A stretch of 64,000 bases of DNA from VXNE01 sp965205735. GTDB lineage: Bacteria; Pseudomonadota; Gammaproteobacteria; Pseudomonadales; Azotimanducaceae. Within the stretch, counting starts at the first letter, position 1. Each line of letters begins with the position of its first letter. Shown piece after piece: positions 9,401-18,311 of the stretch. The notes under the pieces were generated by a model. The model searched no databases and had not been told where the DNA came from. It was given only the letters and a program-made list of their open reading frames with translations. Position numbers and translations under genes: made by a program. The stretch lies in NCBI GenBank assembly GCA_965205735.1, contig OZ242179.1:1860001-1924000 (forward strand). The letters run 5' to 3'.

Positions 9401-9474
9401 ACCCGAGCACGAACGAGGAGCGAGTTGGAACGCCTGACTTTCTAACGTGTTACGGCAACTGGGTGTGGTCGCAA
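9401..9474 (+). repeat. duplicated 5' end of the downstream SDR gene
   Basis: This block matches 10443-10516 at about 85 percent by eye, beginning with the shared ACCCGAGCACGAACGAGGAG and running through the SDR ribosome-binding site and the first 15 or so codons (the copy has lost the ATG and gained a stop). It therefore looks like a decayed remnant of a second copy of the SDR 5' end. The two copies are direct repeats flanking the asparaginase-like gene. Confidence 0.7.
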
Positions 9475-9490
9475 TAGCGCATGAGAATCT

Positions 9491-10387
9491 TCATGCGCGC
9501 GCCTGGCCGCACTGGCCGTGCCAAGCCATGCCTTGTCTGGCGCCGCCCGCAAAGCCGGTCTGATTGATGGCGATGACTCCAATATCCACGCCTTCGGCGA
9601 GTTCGCCGAGAGCCCATTCAACGACCTGCTCCGGGCTTCGCCCCCGTTCAAGCTCGGCATAGGCCCGATAGGCCAGCAGGGATCTGGCGATGTGTTCGCC
9701 GTCGCCAGTCGCGGCGATGGCGCCGTGTATACCGGCGAATAAACCGCAACCAGGCAAGGGGACATCCCCCACACGCCCGCGCAGAACCGTCGTTGTGCCC
9801 CCGGTGCTGAGGGCGCACGCAAATCCCTGACCATCCCGTACGACACTGCCTACCGTGTCACTGCCCAGAACCTGGCGCAACGGGGTATCGTAGTTCCAGG
9901 CGCGTTCCAGCTCGGAATGCGACCATTCCCCAAGCGGATCGGTAACGGCCAATACTTTCCGGAGCCGCGACTGCGCCGCCGGTGTCACCGGGTCATGGTC
10001 GGCAAAGCCGCAGCGACGGGCAAACGCAGTGGCGCCGTCCGCCACAAGCAGAATATGCGGGGTCCCAAGCAGGCGTCTGGCGACAGCGACGGGGTTCCTG
10101 ACGCGCTCGATGGCAGCCACTGCGGCAAAGTTCCCGCCGCTCGTCATGCATGACGCATCCATCTGGATGGTCCCGTCCAGGCGAAGGTTCGAGCCGGTTC
10201 CGGCGTTGAAACGTTCGTCGTCTTCGAGAAATTGTGTCGCGGCGATGGCGGCGTCCAGCGCGCCCTTGCCACGGGCGATGGCGTCGAGGCCAGCGAGGCA
10301 CGCATTCCGGGGCCCGTCTGAATCGGCCGGATTCGAACCGGAGCCAGCATGACATACAACCGCCGGCGCGCAGCTCGATGGGATCAT
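9491..10387 (-). CDS. isoaspartyl peptidase / type III L-asparaginase-like Ntn hydrolase
   Basis: About 298 residues of the Asparaginase_2 (N-terminal nucleophile) family, which hydrolyses isoaspartyl dipeptides or Asn side chains after self-cleavage. Visible marks: HAGSGSNP near the N-terminus, FNAGTGSNLRLDG with QMDAS, and the autocleavage site GSDTVGSVVRD, whose Thr would become the catalytic N-terminus, followed by STGGTTTVLRGRVGDVPLPG (substrate loop). ATG at 10387 is preferred; GTG at 10396 is also in frame. Length is normal. The gene lies between two direct copies of the SDR 5' end, suggesting it was inserted or arose beside a tandem duplication. Confidence 0.85.
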   Translation of the reverse strand: MIPSSCAPAVVCHAGSGSNPADSDGPRNACLAGLDAIARGKGALDAAIAATQFLEDDERFNAGTGSNLRLDGTIQMDASCMTSGGNFAAVAAIERVRNPVAVARRLLGTPHILLVADGATAFARRCGFADHDPVTPAAQSRLRKVLAVTDPLGEWSHSELERAWNYDTPLRQVLGSDTVGSVVRDGQGFACALSTGGTTTVLRGRVGDVPLPGCGLFAGIHGAIAATGDGEHIARSLLAYRAYAELERGRSPEQVVEWALGELAEGVDIGVIAINQTGFAGGARQGMAWHGQCGQARA

Positions 10388-10442
10388 TACTGGCACGAGG
10401 TGTAATGTAGTTCAGTGCTCCGACGCTAACAATCGATTGACA

Positions 10443-10516
10443 CCCGAGCACGAACGAGGAGCGAGTTGAAATGCGGGACTTTCGAACGCGTTACGGCGAC
10501 TGGGCTGTGATCGCAG
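10443..10516 (+). repeat. second copy of the 74-bp repeat, at the SDR 5' end
   Basis: This is the functional copy of the repeat at 9401-9474. It includes the GAGGAGCGAG ribosome-binding site and the start of the SDR reading frame. Confidence 0.7.
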
Positions 10517-11253
10517 GGGCATCGGAGGGTCTTGGCGCGGCGTTCGCCACCGAGCTCGCCAAACGCGGCATGCATCTCCTGCTGATCGCGCGGCGCGCAG
10601 GGGCGCTTCGGGCGGTCGCGGACAGGCTGCGCCAGGATCACGGCATCGATGTCCGTATTCTGGTGCTGGACCTCGCGAGTCCAAAGCTCGCCGAAGCACT
10701 CTCGGATGCCACGGCCGATCTCGAACCGGGCGTGATCGTCTACAACGCGGCATTCGTGCCGGTGGCCAGCTTCCTCGAACTCGAAGACGATGACCTCGAC
10801 CAACTCATGCGCGTCAACGTACATGGTCCGCTGACATTCCTGCGCGCGCTGCTGCCGCCCATGCGCGAGCGCGGGCGGGGCGCGGTGGTGCTGATGTCAT
10901 CGCTGGCGGGTATGCAGGGCGCTCCTCGCCTCGCCGCCTATGTGGCCAGCAAGGCATTCAACACCGTCCTCGGCGAGGGTCTCTGGCACGAACTGCGCGA
11001 GCAAGGCATCGACGTCGTGGTTTCCTGCCCCGGGGCGATAAGTACGCCTCGCTATCTCAAATCCACCAACCGGGTAGCACCGGGCACGATGATTCCCGAC
11101 GCCGTCGCGCGCCAGACCCTGGACGCCCTGGGCAAGGGCCCGCGCGTGGTGCCCGGCGCGCTGAACCGGATTTTCGCCAGTCTTTTCGAGCGCCTGCTGC
11201 CGCGCAGGACGGCCATTCGGCTGATGGCGGCAAATACGAAAGACCTGACTTGA
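10471..11253 (+). CDS. short-chain dehydrogenase/reductase
   Basis: A 260-residue classical SDR using NAD(P)H. It has the cofactor glycine motif (IAGASEGLGAAF, about 14-25), the NxA strand (VYNAAFV), the catalytic Ser (LMSSLAG) and YxxxK (AYVASKAF, about 157-161), then SCPGAISTP. An Arg-Arg after strand 2 (LIARRAG) suggests NADP preference (inference). A good GAGGAG ribosome-binding site precedes the ATG. Substrate is unknown. The 5' end is duplicated about 1 kb upstream. Confidence 0.92.
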   Translation: MRDFRTRYGDWAVIAGASEGLGAAFATELAKRGMHLLLIARRAGALRAVADRLRQDHGIDVRILVLDLASPKLAEALSDATADLEPGVIVYNAAFVPVASFLELEDDDLDQLMRVNVHGPLTFLRALLPPMRERGRGAVVLMSSLAGMQGAPRLAAYVASKAFNTVLGEGLWHELREQGIDVVVSCPGAISTPRYLKSTNRVAPGTMIPDAVARQTLDALGKGPRVVPGALNRIFASLFERLLPRRTAIRLMAANTKDLT

Positions 11254-11291
11254 CCGATTCCCTGACGGGGTTCTTCGCGGAGGTTGCCTGA

Positions 11292-11897
11292 TTTGGTACC
11301 CGTACTTCTACGCAGTGGGACTATGGTCGGTCGCGGACCTTCCCAACCCGGAACCATCCGCCTGGCTCCTCGTCGTTTCCGCGCTCATCTTCTTTGCCGG
11401 CTGGTCGTTGGCGCGCAGCGCGAACATGCAGAAATTTGCCTTCAAGCGAGACCCCGACCATACCTTCCAGGGAACAAACGCCTCCGGGGAGCGCCAGCGA
11501 CCGGGAGCGCTTGTTCCATGGTCGACGAGCGGGGCCGGGCCAAGAGCCCTCAGCCGGGGAGCGCGAGGGGGCACCCCTCGCCAAAAAAGAGCTGAAGCCG
11601 AAGGCGACGGCTGTGGGGCACTTCCTGGGACGAATCGCCCCAAGAACCATTTCAGACGGCAAACACAGCGTACTTTGCAGCGGCTTCTGGGGCGTGTTGC
11701 GACACGTCAACTACCTGGGCGAGTTCCTCATGGCCTGCGGTCTTGCCCTCTCTCTCGGCTGGCCGCTCCTCTACTACGTGGCGCTGCTCGTTCCGCGCGA
11801 GCGGGACGACGACCGGCGCTGCGCGAAGAAATACGGGTCGCTGTGGGAGCAGTATCGACGGCACGTCCGCTGGCGCATCGTGCCGGGGATCTACTAG
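11292..11897 (+). pseudogene. sterol-reductase/ICMT-like methyltransferase family C-terminal remnant, split by insertion
   Basis: Two parts of one membrane protein of the ERG4/ERG24 (DUF1295-like) family are visible. The first (WYPYFYAVGLWSVADLP, then a TM segment, ending FKRDPDHTF) runs to 11466; the second (LGRIAPRTISDGKHS, SGFWGVLRHVNYLGE, WEQYRRHVRWRIVPGIY) resumes at 11624 in another frame and ends at a normal stop. The intervening 157 bp is not a multiple of three. The N-terminal two thirds expected for the family are also missing. Both the insertion and the 5' truncation mean the gene is dead. Confidence 0.75.
11469..11625. mobile_element. 157-bp insertion with 5-bp target duplication and terminal hairpin
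   Basis: The segment is bounded by CTTCC at 11464-11468 and again at 11621-11625, consistent with a 5-bp target-site duplication. It interrupts the sterol-reductase-like frame exactly between two conserved family blocks. Its left part forms an imperfect hairpin (GGAACAAACGCCTCC pairing with GGGAGCGCTTGTTCC). No transposase is encoded. It is best described as a small non-autonomous element of unknown family. Confidence 0.5.
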
Positions 11898-11992
11898 CCA
11901 AAGGGCCCCCGGAAGATCGCGTCAAATCCCTTCGACATCCCCGCGAGCGAATGGGTATGATTTCTGATCAACTCGACTTTCGAAGTCCAGAT

Positions 11993-12466
11993 ATGGCTAC
12001 GCGCAAAACGAAAGTTGCCATCGGCGATGAGGCGCCCGACTTCGTCTTGCCGGCGGCGGGCGGGGAGGCATTTACGCTCAACTCCTTGCGCGGCCGGAAA
12101 GTCGTGCTGTTCTTCTATCCCATGGACGACTCGCCGGGCTGTGTCCTGGAGGCCCGCGGGTTCCGCGACCACTACGAGGAGTTCGTTGGGTCGGGAGCGG
12201 AGGTGGTGGGCATCAACAGCGGTCGAGTCGCATCGCATGAGCGATTCGCCGAGCATCACTCGCTCCCATTCCCCGTCCTGAGTGACGCAGGCAACAAGGT
12301 GCGCCGCCTCTTCGGGGCCTTCACCGGACCGCTGCCGGGGCGGGTCACCTACCTGCTGGATGAGAACGGCGTCGTGTCCGATACATTCTCGTCGATATTC
12401 CGGCCGCTGGAACACATACGCCGCGCCCGGGACTGGATCGGTTCGGGCCCGACCCAAGGCGAATAG
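11993..12466 (+). CDS. bcp: peroxiredoxin of the Bcp/PrxQ group, apparently 1-Cys
   Basis: A 158-residue thiol peroxidase. It has GDEAPDFVLP, VVLFFYPMDDSPGC with the peroxidatic Cys (PxxxSxxC) and a following RGFRDHYEEF. In typical Bcp a resolving Cys sits five residues after the first (CxxxxC); here that position is Ala (CVLEARGF), so recycling must use an external thiol. LPFPVLSD and LLDENGVV complete the fold. ATG at 11993 is chosen; an in-frame ATG at 11957 would add 12 residues. It sits just downstream of the dead sterol-reductase-like gene. Confidence 0.88.
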   Translation: MATRKTKVAIGDEAPDFVLPAAGGEAFTLNSLRGRKVVLFFYPMDDSPGCVLEARGFRDHYEEFVGSGAEVVGINSGRVASHERFAEHHSLPFPVLSDAGNKVRRLFGAFTGPLPGRVTYLLDENGVVSDTFSSIFRPLEHIRRARDWIGSGPTQGE

Positions 12467-12550
12467 TCAGCACAGGCACGGTTCAGCGGTCCCCTCCCCG
12501 ACCCCGTTCCGCGGTTACAATCTTCGTCCGCCATTTCCCGTACCACGACC

Positions 12551-14752
12551 ATGCTCCGAGCAATCGCACTCGTCTCGGCTCTGACCCTCAACGCCGCTGC
12601 TGATGAGTCAATACCAGGATTCACGGAAGCCGGCACAGAGGTTCAGCGCCGCCTCGAAGCAGATTTCGACCGCCACCTCGACGCGTCCGACTTGCGCACC
12701 TGGATGCACGAACTCGCTGGACAACCCCATCACGTCGGTTCCAGCCACGGGCAGCGCAATGTCGAGACCCTGAAGCGCCTGTTCACCGAATGGGGATACG
12801 ACACCGAAATCGCGAGTTACGAGGTGCTGTTTCCTGTTCCAAAGACCCGGCGCCTTGAAATGATCGCACCGCACGCCTTCTCGGCTTCCCTGGTTGAACG
12901 CAGCGTCGCCGGGGATGAAAGCAGCGCGTCGCCCGACGTGCTGCCGCCGTACAACGCCTTTTCGCCGGACGGCGACGTCACGGGCCAACTCGTATATGTC
13001 AACTATGGCCTGCGGGAAGACTACGAGCAGCTTGAGCGTTACGGCATCGACGTCGCGGGCAAGATCGTGATCGTCCGATACGGCAACGCCTTTCGCGCCA
13101 TCAAGTCACGGCTCGCCGCCGAGCGCGGCGCCATCGGATGCCTCATCTACTCCGACCCCAGCGACGACGGCTATGTCCGAGGCGAGGTGTACCCGGAAGG
13201 CCCGTACAAGAACGACAGCGGCGTTCAACGCGGTTCGATCAAGTACACGCCGCTCTATGCCGGCGATCCGCTGACGCCGGGCTGGGCCGCCACCGCCGAC
13301 GCGAAACGGCTCGAGATACGAGACGCGCCATCCATCGCGACGATACCGACTCTCCCCATCGGCTATAGCGATGCGCTACCGCTACTCGACGCCATCGAAG
13401 GTCCGGTCGCGCCGCCGGAGTGGCGCGGCGGGTTGCCCATCACCTATCGCATCGGACCCGGACCGGCGACCGTTCGCCTGCAACTAGAGTTCGAGTGGAA
13501 TACCGTCACCGCGAAGAACGTCGTGGCGCGGCGCCAAGGGGCGGTGTGGCCGGACCAGTGGGTGATTCGGGGCAACCATCACGACGCCTGGAACCACGGC
13601 GCGCGGGATCCCGTTTCAGGGCTGATCTCCCTGTTGGCGGAGGCGAAAGCCATCTCGAAGCTGCCCGAACCGCCGGCGCGCACAGTGGTGTTCGCTGCCT
13701 GGGACGCGGAAGAACAGGGCCTGATGGGTTCCGCAGAGTGGGTGGAGGAGAACCGCCAGGAACTCGCAGAGAAGGCGGTGCTCTACACCAACACGGACGG
13801 CAATTCGCGAGGCTTCGTGCGCATCGGCGGCAGTCACTCGCTCGAAAAATTCTTCAACGCGGTACAACGCGACGTGATTGACCCGCAAACCGGACTGTCC
13901 ATGGCCGCGCGCAACCGCGCCCGTATTCGTGTGAGCGGCGATGAAACGGCCATCCAGGATCTGAACGCACGCGCCGATCTTCGCATCTCGGCACTTGGCT
14001 CCGGCTCGGACTACACGACGTTCATACATCACGTGGGCATCGCCTCGGCCAACGTGTCCATCGGCGGCGAAGGCGAGAGCGGCAGCTACCACACCCTCTA
14101 CGACACGGTCGAGCACTACGAACGTTTCGTCGACCCGGGGCATGTGTACGGAGTGGTGTTGGCCAAAATCACCGGCCGCGCGACGCTGCGCATGGCCAAC
14201 GCGCGGTTGCTGCCCTTCGACTTCACCAATCTCGTCGAGACGGTGCGGGGCTACGTGGAAGAACTCGAAGCCCTGGCCGAGACCGAGCGCCAGGAGGTCG
14301 CGCGGGTCAACGGCCTCATCGACAGCGGTGCTTTTTCGGCCGCGCTCGACCCCACCAAGGCACTACGTCCCCCGGCTCGGCGACAGAGCGTTCCCCATTT
14401 CAACTTCGCACCGATACACAACGCCTTGACCCGCATCGAAGAGGCCCTCGACGGCTACGCCGTCACGCCGGAAGTCGACGATGCCGCGCTCGCCGAAATC
14501 AATCGCCTGCTCTTCACCAGCGAACGGTTGCTCACCCGCGCGGAAGGTTTGCCGGGACGGCCCTGGTACCGCCACCAGATCTATGCCCCTGGCTTCTACA
14601 CCGGCTATGGCGCGAAGACGCTGCCATGGATTCGTGAAGCCATGGAACACCGAGAATACGAGCAAGTGGCGCCAGGAGTAGACGCGATCGCCGCGACGCT
14701 ACGCGCGTTGGCCTCACGCATCGAAGATATTAAGGCATTGGCCCGGCAGTGA
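12551..14752 (+). CDS. exported M28 family metallopeptidase (glutamate carboxypeptidase II-like)
   Basis: A 733-residue zinc peptidase with a signal peptide (MLRAIALVSALTLNAAADES). Order of domains: N-terminal region, PA (protease-associated) insert around 150-320 (GKIVIVRYGNAF), M28 catalytic core, and a C-terminal transferrin-receptor-like dimerisation domain (about 590-733). Zinc ligands match family II: GNHHDAW, DPVSG, WDAEEQGLMGS (catalytic and bridging acids), YTNTDGN and SYHTLYDT. It likely trims peptides in the periplasm. Its stop overlaps the start of the downstream methyltransferase by 4 bp (GTGA), so the two form an operon. Confidence 0.93.
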   Translation: MLRAIALVSALTLNAAADESIPGFTEAGTEVQRRLEADFDRHLDASDLRTWMHELAGQPHHVGSSHGQRNVETLKRLFTEWGYDTEIASYEVLFPVPKTRRLEMIAPHAFSASLVERSVAGDESSASPDVLPPYNAFSPDGDVTGQLVYVNYGLREDYEQLERYGIDVAGKIVIVRYGNAFRAIKSRLAAERGAIGCLIYSDPSDDGYVRGEVYPEGPYKNDSGVQRGSIKYTPLYAGDPLTPGWAATADAKRLEIRDAPSIATIPTLPIGYSDALPLLDAIEGPVAPPEWRGGLPITYRIGPGPATVRLQLEFEWNTVTAKNVVARRQGAVWPDQWVIRGNHHDAWNHGARDPVSGLISLLAEAKAISKLPEPPARTVVFAAWDAEEQGLMGSAEWVEENRQELAEKAVLYTNTDGNSRGFVRIGGSHSLEKFFNAVQRDVIDPQTGLSMAARNRARIRVSGDETAIQDLNARADLRISALGSGSDYTTFIHHVGIASANVSIGGEGESGSYHTLYDTVEHYERFVDPGHVYGVVLAKITGRATLRMANARLLPFDFTNLVETVRGYVEELEALAETERQEVARVNGLIDSGAFSAALDPTKALRPPARRQSVPHFNFAPIHNALTRIEEALDGYAVTPEVDDAALAEINRLLFTSERLLTRAEGLPGRPWYRHQIYAPGFYTGYGAKTLPWIREAMEHREYEQVAPGVDAIAATLRALASRIEDIKALARQ

Positions 14753-15516
14753 GCACGCCGCAGGATCATGTGCGCCGCAACCGCGACGCCTGGCAGCAAT
14801 TCGCCGCGCGTTATGCCGAAAGTGGCCGTTGCGCGTGGGCCAGCACCGATCCGTGTTGGGGCATCTGGAAACTGGCCGAAACCGATCTCGGGCTGCTGCC
14901 GGAGGACCTCGCCGGCAAGCGATGCCTCGAGATCGGCTGCGGCACCGCCTACGTCTCGGCCTGGATAGCCCGGCGAGGCGGCGAGGTCGTCGGCATCGAC
15001 CCTACGCCAAACCAGCTCGCAACGGCGAATAGCCTGCGCGCCCGGCACAGACTGCCCATATCGCTGGTCGAGGGTATCGGCGAACAACTGCCGTTCGGCG
15101 ACGATAGTTTCGACTTCGCGATCTCGGAATACGGCGCCGCGCTCTGGGCCGATCCCCTGCGTTGGGTTCCGGAAGCCGCGCGGGTGCTTCGACCGGGCGG
15201 CCAACTGGTGTTCATGACCAACGCCGGCTTCGCCATCGCATGCATGCCCGATCTTGACGGCGAGAAGATGACGGCGGCACTGCAACGTCCCTACCTCGGC
15301 CTTTACAGCGTCCAGTGGCCGGAGGGCGATGAAGTAGAGTTCTACCTGACCCACGGGCAGTGGATCGAATTGCTGACGGGCAACGGTTTTGTCTTGGAAC
15401 GACTCCTCGAACTCGGCGCGCCGCCTGGCGCGGAGACGACCTATGCCTGGGCCGATGCCGAATGGGCGCAATCCTGGCCTTCCGAGGAGGTATGGTTCGC
15501 CCGTTACGATCCATGA
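14749..15516 (+). CDS. class I SAM-dependent methyltransferase
   Basis: A 255-residue methyltransferase with the SAM motif LEIGCGTAYVSAW (motif I, about 64-76), VVGIDPTPNQL (acidic end of strand 2), and EQLPFGDDSFDFAI (motif II/III), followed by EAARVLRPGGQLVF. This is the Methyltransf_11 pattern; the substrate is not evident. The GTG start overlaps the TGA of the M28 peptidase gene, so translation is coupled. Confidence 0.9.
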   Translation: MSTPQDHVRRNRDAWQQFAARYAESGRCAWASTDPCWGIWKLAETDLGLLPEDLAGKRCLEIGCGTAYVSAWIARRGGEVVGIDPTPNQLATANSLRARHRLPISLVEGIGEQLPFGDDSFDFAISEYGAALWADPLRWVPEAARVLRPGGQLVFMTNAGFAIACMPDLDGEKMTAALQRPYLGLYSVQWPEGDEVEFYLTHGQWIELLTGNGFVLERLLELGAPPGAETTYAWADAEWAQSWPSEEVWFARYDP

Positions 15517-15544
15517 CAGACAGGGCGTTTCGCGTGGCTTAATC

Positions 15545-15741
15545 GACTGATCGGTTCCAGTCGCCCTCCCGGACGGCGGCACCATCACCGACCGATGCAC
15601 TCCCGCCTCGTCCATGCGCGCGGGCGCCTGCTCGGCGGTCAACTCCTCCCCATGCGCGTATGCGGGATAGTCCGGCCACGGACGATCCGGGGATTCCCGC
15701 TCCCACAGGTGGATCTGAGCGTCGATAATGGTTCCGGGCAT
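15545..15741 (-). pseudogene. N-terminal fragment of an amidohydrolase-2 family gene
   Basis: The minus strand encodes MPGTIIDAQIHLWERESPDR followed by RPWPDYPAYAHG and ARMDEAGVHRSVMVPPS. This is the start of a TIM-barrel metal-dependent amidohydrolase (DAQIH metal motif). About 65 codons in, the frame shifts and homology stops near 15545, where the convergent methyltransferase gene ends. The remaining about 220 residues are absent, so it is a truncated remnant. Confidence 0.65.
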
Positions 15742-15826
15742 GGGTGTCCTTGGTCGCTTCCCGATCGAGTATCGACCAGCGGCGCAAGATTCCGCAAGAC
15801 AACGGCAGGGAACGCCAACCGTGACG

Positions 15827-16789
15827 ATGGAAATTGAACAAACCCGCCTCGAAAGCGCCGCTCGGGCGATGCCGTCCGTGACGGGGCGTTACGACGACAT
15901 CGTCCGGTTGGGCGACGGTGCGCGCCTGTGGCGGCGAGCGGTTGCCGACGTCCAGTCCGGCCATCTGGATGATCGACCCCTCTACTGGGCGCGGCTCAAG
16001 CTGTGCCGGACGCTCGGCCAACCAGCCGCCGTCGATCTCGCGGAGCGGCTGTCCCGAAACTTCGAACCGGACTACCCGCCCGGAGTCCCCAGGGTACTGG
16101 TGACCGGCTTCGATCCCTTCCACCTGGACGACGCGGTCGAGCAGAGCAATCCCTCGGGACTGGTCGCGCTCGCCCTCGACGGCACGACGATTGCCGGGGC
16201 CCACGTGCGGACCGCGATCTTGCCGGTGCGTTTCGGTGCCTTCGAACGGGGCGTTGTCGAAGACCTGCTTCGACCGCTGTTCCAACGCGGCCTGGCGCTG
16301 GCATTGACGGTAAGCATGGGACGCGACGGCTTCGATCTGGAACGTTTCCCGGGCCTTCGCCGCTCTGCGGAAACCGCGGACAACAGCAACGCGTTGAGCG
16401 GCGCCTCGGCATCGAACCCGCTCGTACCGCCGGACCTCGGCGGCATCGGGGCGCCGGAATTCCTCGAGTTCTCCCTGCCAGCGGCCACGATGTCCGCAGT
16501 CCAGGGCCGCTGGCGCATCCGCGACAACCGGCGCGTCGAGAGCATCGAGCGCGGTTCGTTCACCGCGCGGTCCTTGGAGGAACTGACGCCGGACACCGCT
16601 GTGCGAGGCGCGAGCGGGGGCTACCTGTCGAACGAGATCACCTATCGCAGCCTGCTGCTGCAGAAACAGCTCGGGGTTGAGTTTCCCCTGGGACACCTGC
16701 ACACGCCGGCGCTCTCCGGCCACGACGCAACGCTGGAAGGCGATATCGTCGATCAGGCTCGCCGGATCATCGCCGCGGCGCTGTCCTGA
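15827..16789 (+). CDS. pyroglutamyl-peptidase (C15)-like protein with Ser in place of the catalytic Cys
   Basis: A 320-residue protein with an N-terminal extension of about 90 residues and then a C15-like core: VLVTGFDPFHLDD, NPSG, a MGRDGFDLERF region matching the catalytic Glu block, GGYLSNEITYRS where C15 enzymes have a YxCN-type motif, and PLGHLHTPALS matching the His block. The Cys nucleophile position reads Ser, so ordinary cysteine-peptidase chemistry is not expected. It may be a pseudoenzyme or a serine variant. The ATG at 15827 is chosen because the frame upstream lacks family features and overlaps the divergent amidohydrolase fragment. Confidence 0.75.
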   Translation: MEIEQTRLESAARAMPSVTGRYDDIVRLGDGARLWRRAVADVQSGHLDDRPLYWARLKLCRTLGQPAAVDLAERLSRNFEPDYPPGVPRVLVTGFDPFHLDDAVEQSNPSGLVALALDGTTIAGAHVRTAILPVRFGAFERGVVEDLLRPLFQRGLALALTVSMGRDGFDLERFPGLRRSAETADNSNALSGASASNPLVPPDLGGIGAPEFLEFSLPAATMSAVQGRWRIRDNRRVESIERGSFTARSLEELTPDTAVRGASGGYLSNEITYRSLLLQKQLGVEFPLGHLHTPALSGHDATLEGDIVDQARRIIAAALS

Positions 16790-16854
16790 AACGTGCGGTG
16801 CCCTCGACCCGCCGTCGCGCGCCAAGCCCGCACGAATTCACCAAGGGTCGCGGC

Positions 16855-18229
16855 TCAAGTCTCCCGCCGACGTTCTCTCCAAATCGCATATTGCGCAAGG
16901 CGCAGGCCGTATCGGGCCAAGCTCCCTTCGTGCAGCCGCCGTAGTTCTTCGATAACGAGAGCTTTCACATCGGCCATGGCGATGTCGTCCAGCGTTCCCG
17001 AATTGTTCGCGAGGAACTGCCGGATCCTGTCGAGAGGGTCATCATCCGGATGTTCGACAACATCTCGAACAGTTTGTTTGATGACAATCGCGGTAGGTAA
17101 GCCGCGCGGGATCCGGTTGCACCGGATCTCGCGTGACGGCGACGTACTCCTGCGTCGACCGTTCATAGGCCCACAGGTACAGGTCTCGAAGTGGTTCAAC
17201 GCGGGTCAACTCGTATACGCCGAGGATGGCACGGCTGTACGCGCGTTCGGGCACGTCGAGAAAAGTCAGCGGGCATAGGTTCGCGCGGATCAAGGGAAGG
17301 TTGGCGATAAGTCGGGAGGTGCGTTTGTTAATGTCCGCAAAAGGCTGCAAGTACGGCAAATGCACCATGGCGAAGAAGGACTGTTCGAATGGGTCCGCAA
17401 TCCGGTTCGCCTTGTCCAGGAGTGTCCCCAGCATTTCGTCGGTCTGCGCCGGCACCGAGAGGGGCTGGTAAACGCTTCGGCCGATCTCCACGATGTGGCG
17501 GCGCACACGACCCTCGTCCGCCGGGTTGGGCAGCAGGTTTTCGGACAGGGCACTGTGAAGATTGAGGAGGGTGTGACGGTTGAACGCAGCCGCATCGGCA
17601 TTGTCCACCAACAGCTCGATTGCCCCCTTGTGGTTCAGGATCATCTGAGTCTCAATCAGGGTCTTGCCCTCAGCGACCTTGCCGTGCTCGATCAGTTCGC
17701 GCGTATCGAGCCGACTATAGGTGTTGCCTTCGAGATAACTGGATGCCCAGGAAAAATCAATCAGCAGGCGGTTGAGGATCGCTCTGCCATAGGTTCCCGC
17801 GGGCAGCCCCGCTTGGCCCGTATCGCCCATTCTCCGCAATTGACGGCGCAGCGCACCGTGGAGATACCACGTCTCGTTGGGCTGATAGGCGTGGAGAAAT
17901 TCGCGGTCGTAGCCCACGGGCCTGCGCGCTTCGAGCGGCTGATCGACATAGGCGAGGACGTCTTGGCTATCCGCAGACGCAGGAATGTCGCTCGGAAATC
18001 CGCTATCAGCCGTATTCGCCGACATGGTCGTGGAGGCTGTCGCTCGATACCGACGGGCCCGCCCTTCTCCAACCGCGACGATTTGCCGCTCCCTGATCCA
18101 CCGACCGAAATATCGCTGGGCAGTTCGACGCGCAATGTCTGGGTGCCGGGTCAATAGTTCAGACAATCCCAGTCCACCAGAGGCGGTCTGGATGGTGTGG
18201 AGTAACGCTATCGCATTCTTCTCGGGCAT
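16855..18229 (-). pseudogene. Fic-domain protein with a frameshift near the C-terminus
   Basis: The frame from ATG 18229 gives 395 residues: an N-terminal winged helix-like region, then a Fic core with inhibitory-helix-like SSYLEGNTYS and the Fic motif HLPYLQPFADINKRTSRL. This motif has D-I-N-K-R instead of the D-G-N-G-R of AMPylators, as in a subgroup of Fic proteins. Near 17110-17140 the family sequence leaves this frame and continues in another (IPRGLPTAIVIKQTV through LRLAQYAIW, stop at 16855). One indel therefore separates the last about 85 residues. It could be real decay or an assembly error; the upstream core is intact. Confidence 0.75.
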
Positions 18230-18257
18230 GTGATTGGCGGGGTCAATACAACACTAA

Positions 18258-18311
18258 TGGCGCAGTTATGGCGCAATTTGAGGAACTGCGCCACATTTGA
18301 TTGGCGCAGTT
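18258..18311. promoter_or_regulatory. operator-like array of four TGGCGCARTT boxes
   Basis: Four 10-bp boxes lie 29-82 bp upstream of the Fic start: TGGCGCAGTT (18258), TGGCGCAATT (18269), the inverted AACTGCGCCA (18284) and TGGCGCAGTT (18302). The alternating direct and inverted arrangement fits a dimeric repressor. The winged-helix N-terminus of the Fic protein is a plausible ligand (inference). Confidence 0.65.

Larger units (their letters stand above)
8452..9490. other. 1-kb non-coding stretch
   Basis: No convincing protein gene is visible between the slipin and asparaginase-like genes. It holds a tRNA-like fold (8795-8861), a bidirectional hairpin terminator (9053-9090), a small hairpin GTCACGG/CCGTGTGAC near 8755-8775 and, at the right end, a copy of the 5' end of the SDR gene (9401-9474). 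A small RNA or a decayed gene is possible, but I see no specific support for either. Confidence 0.5.
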
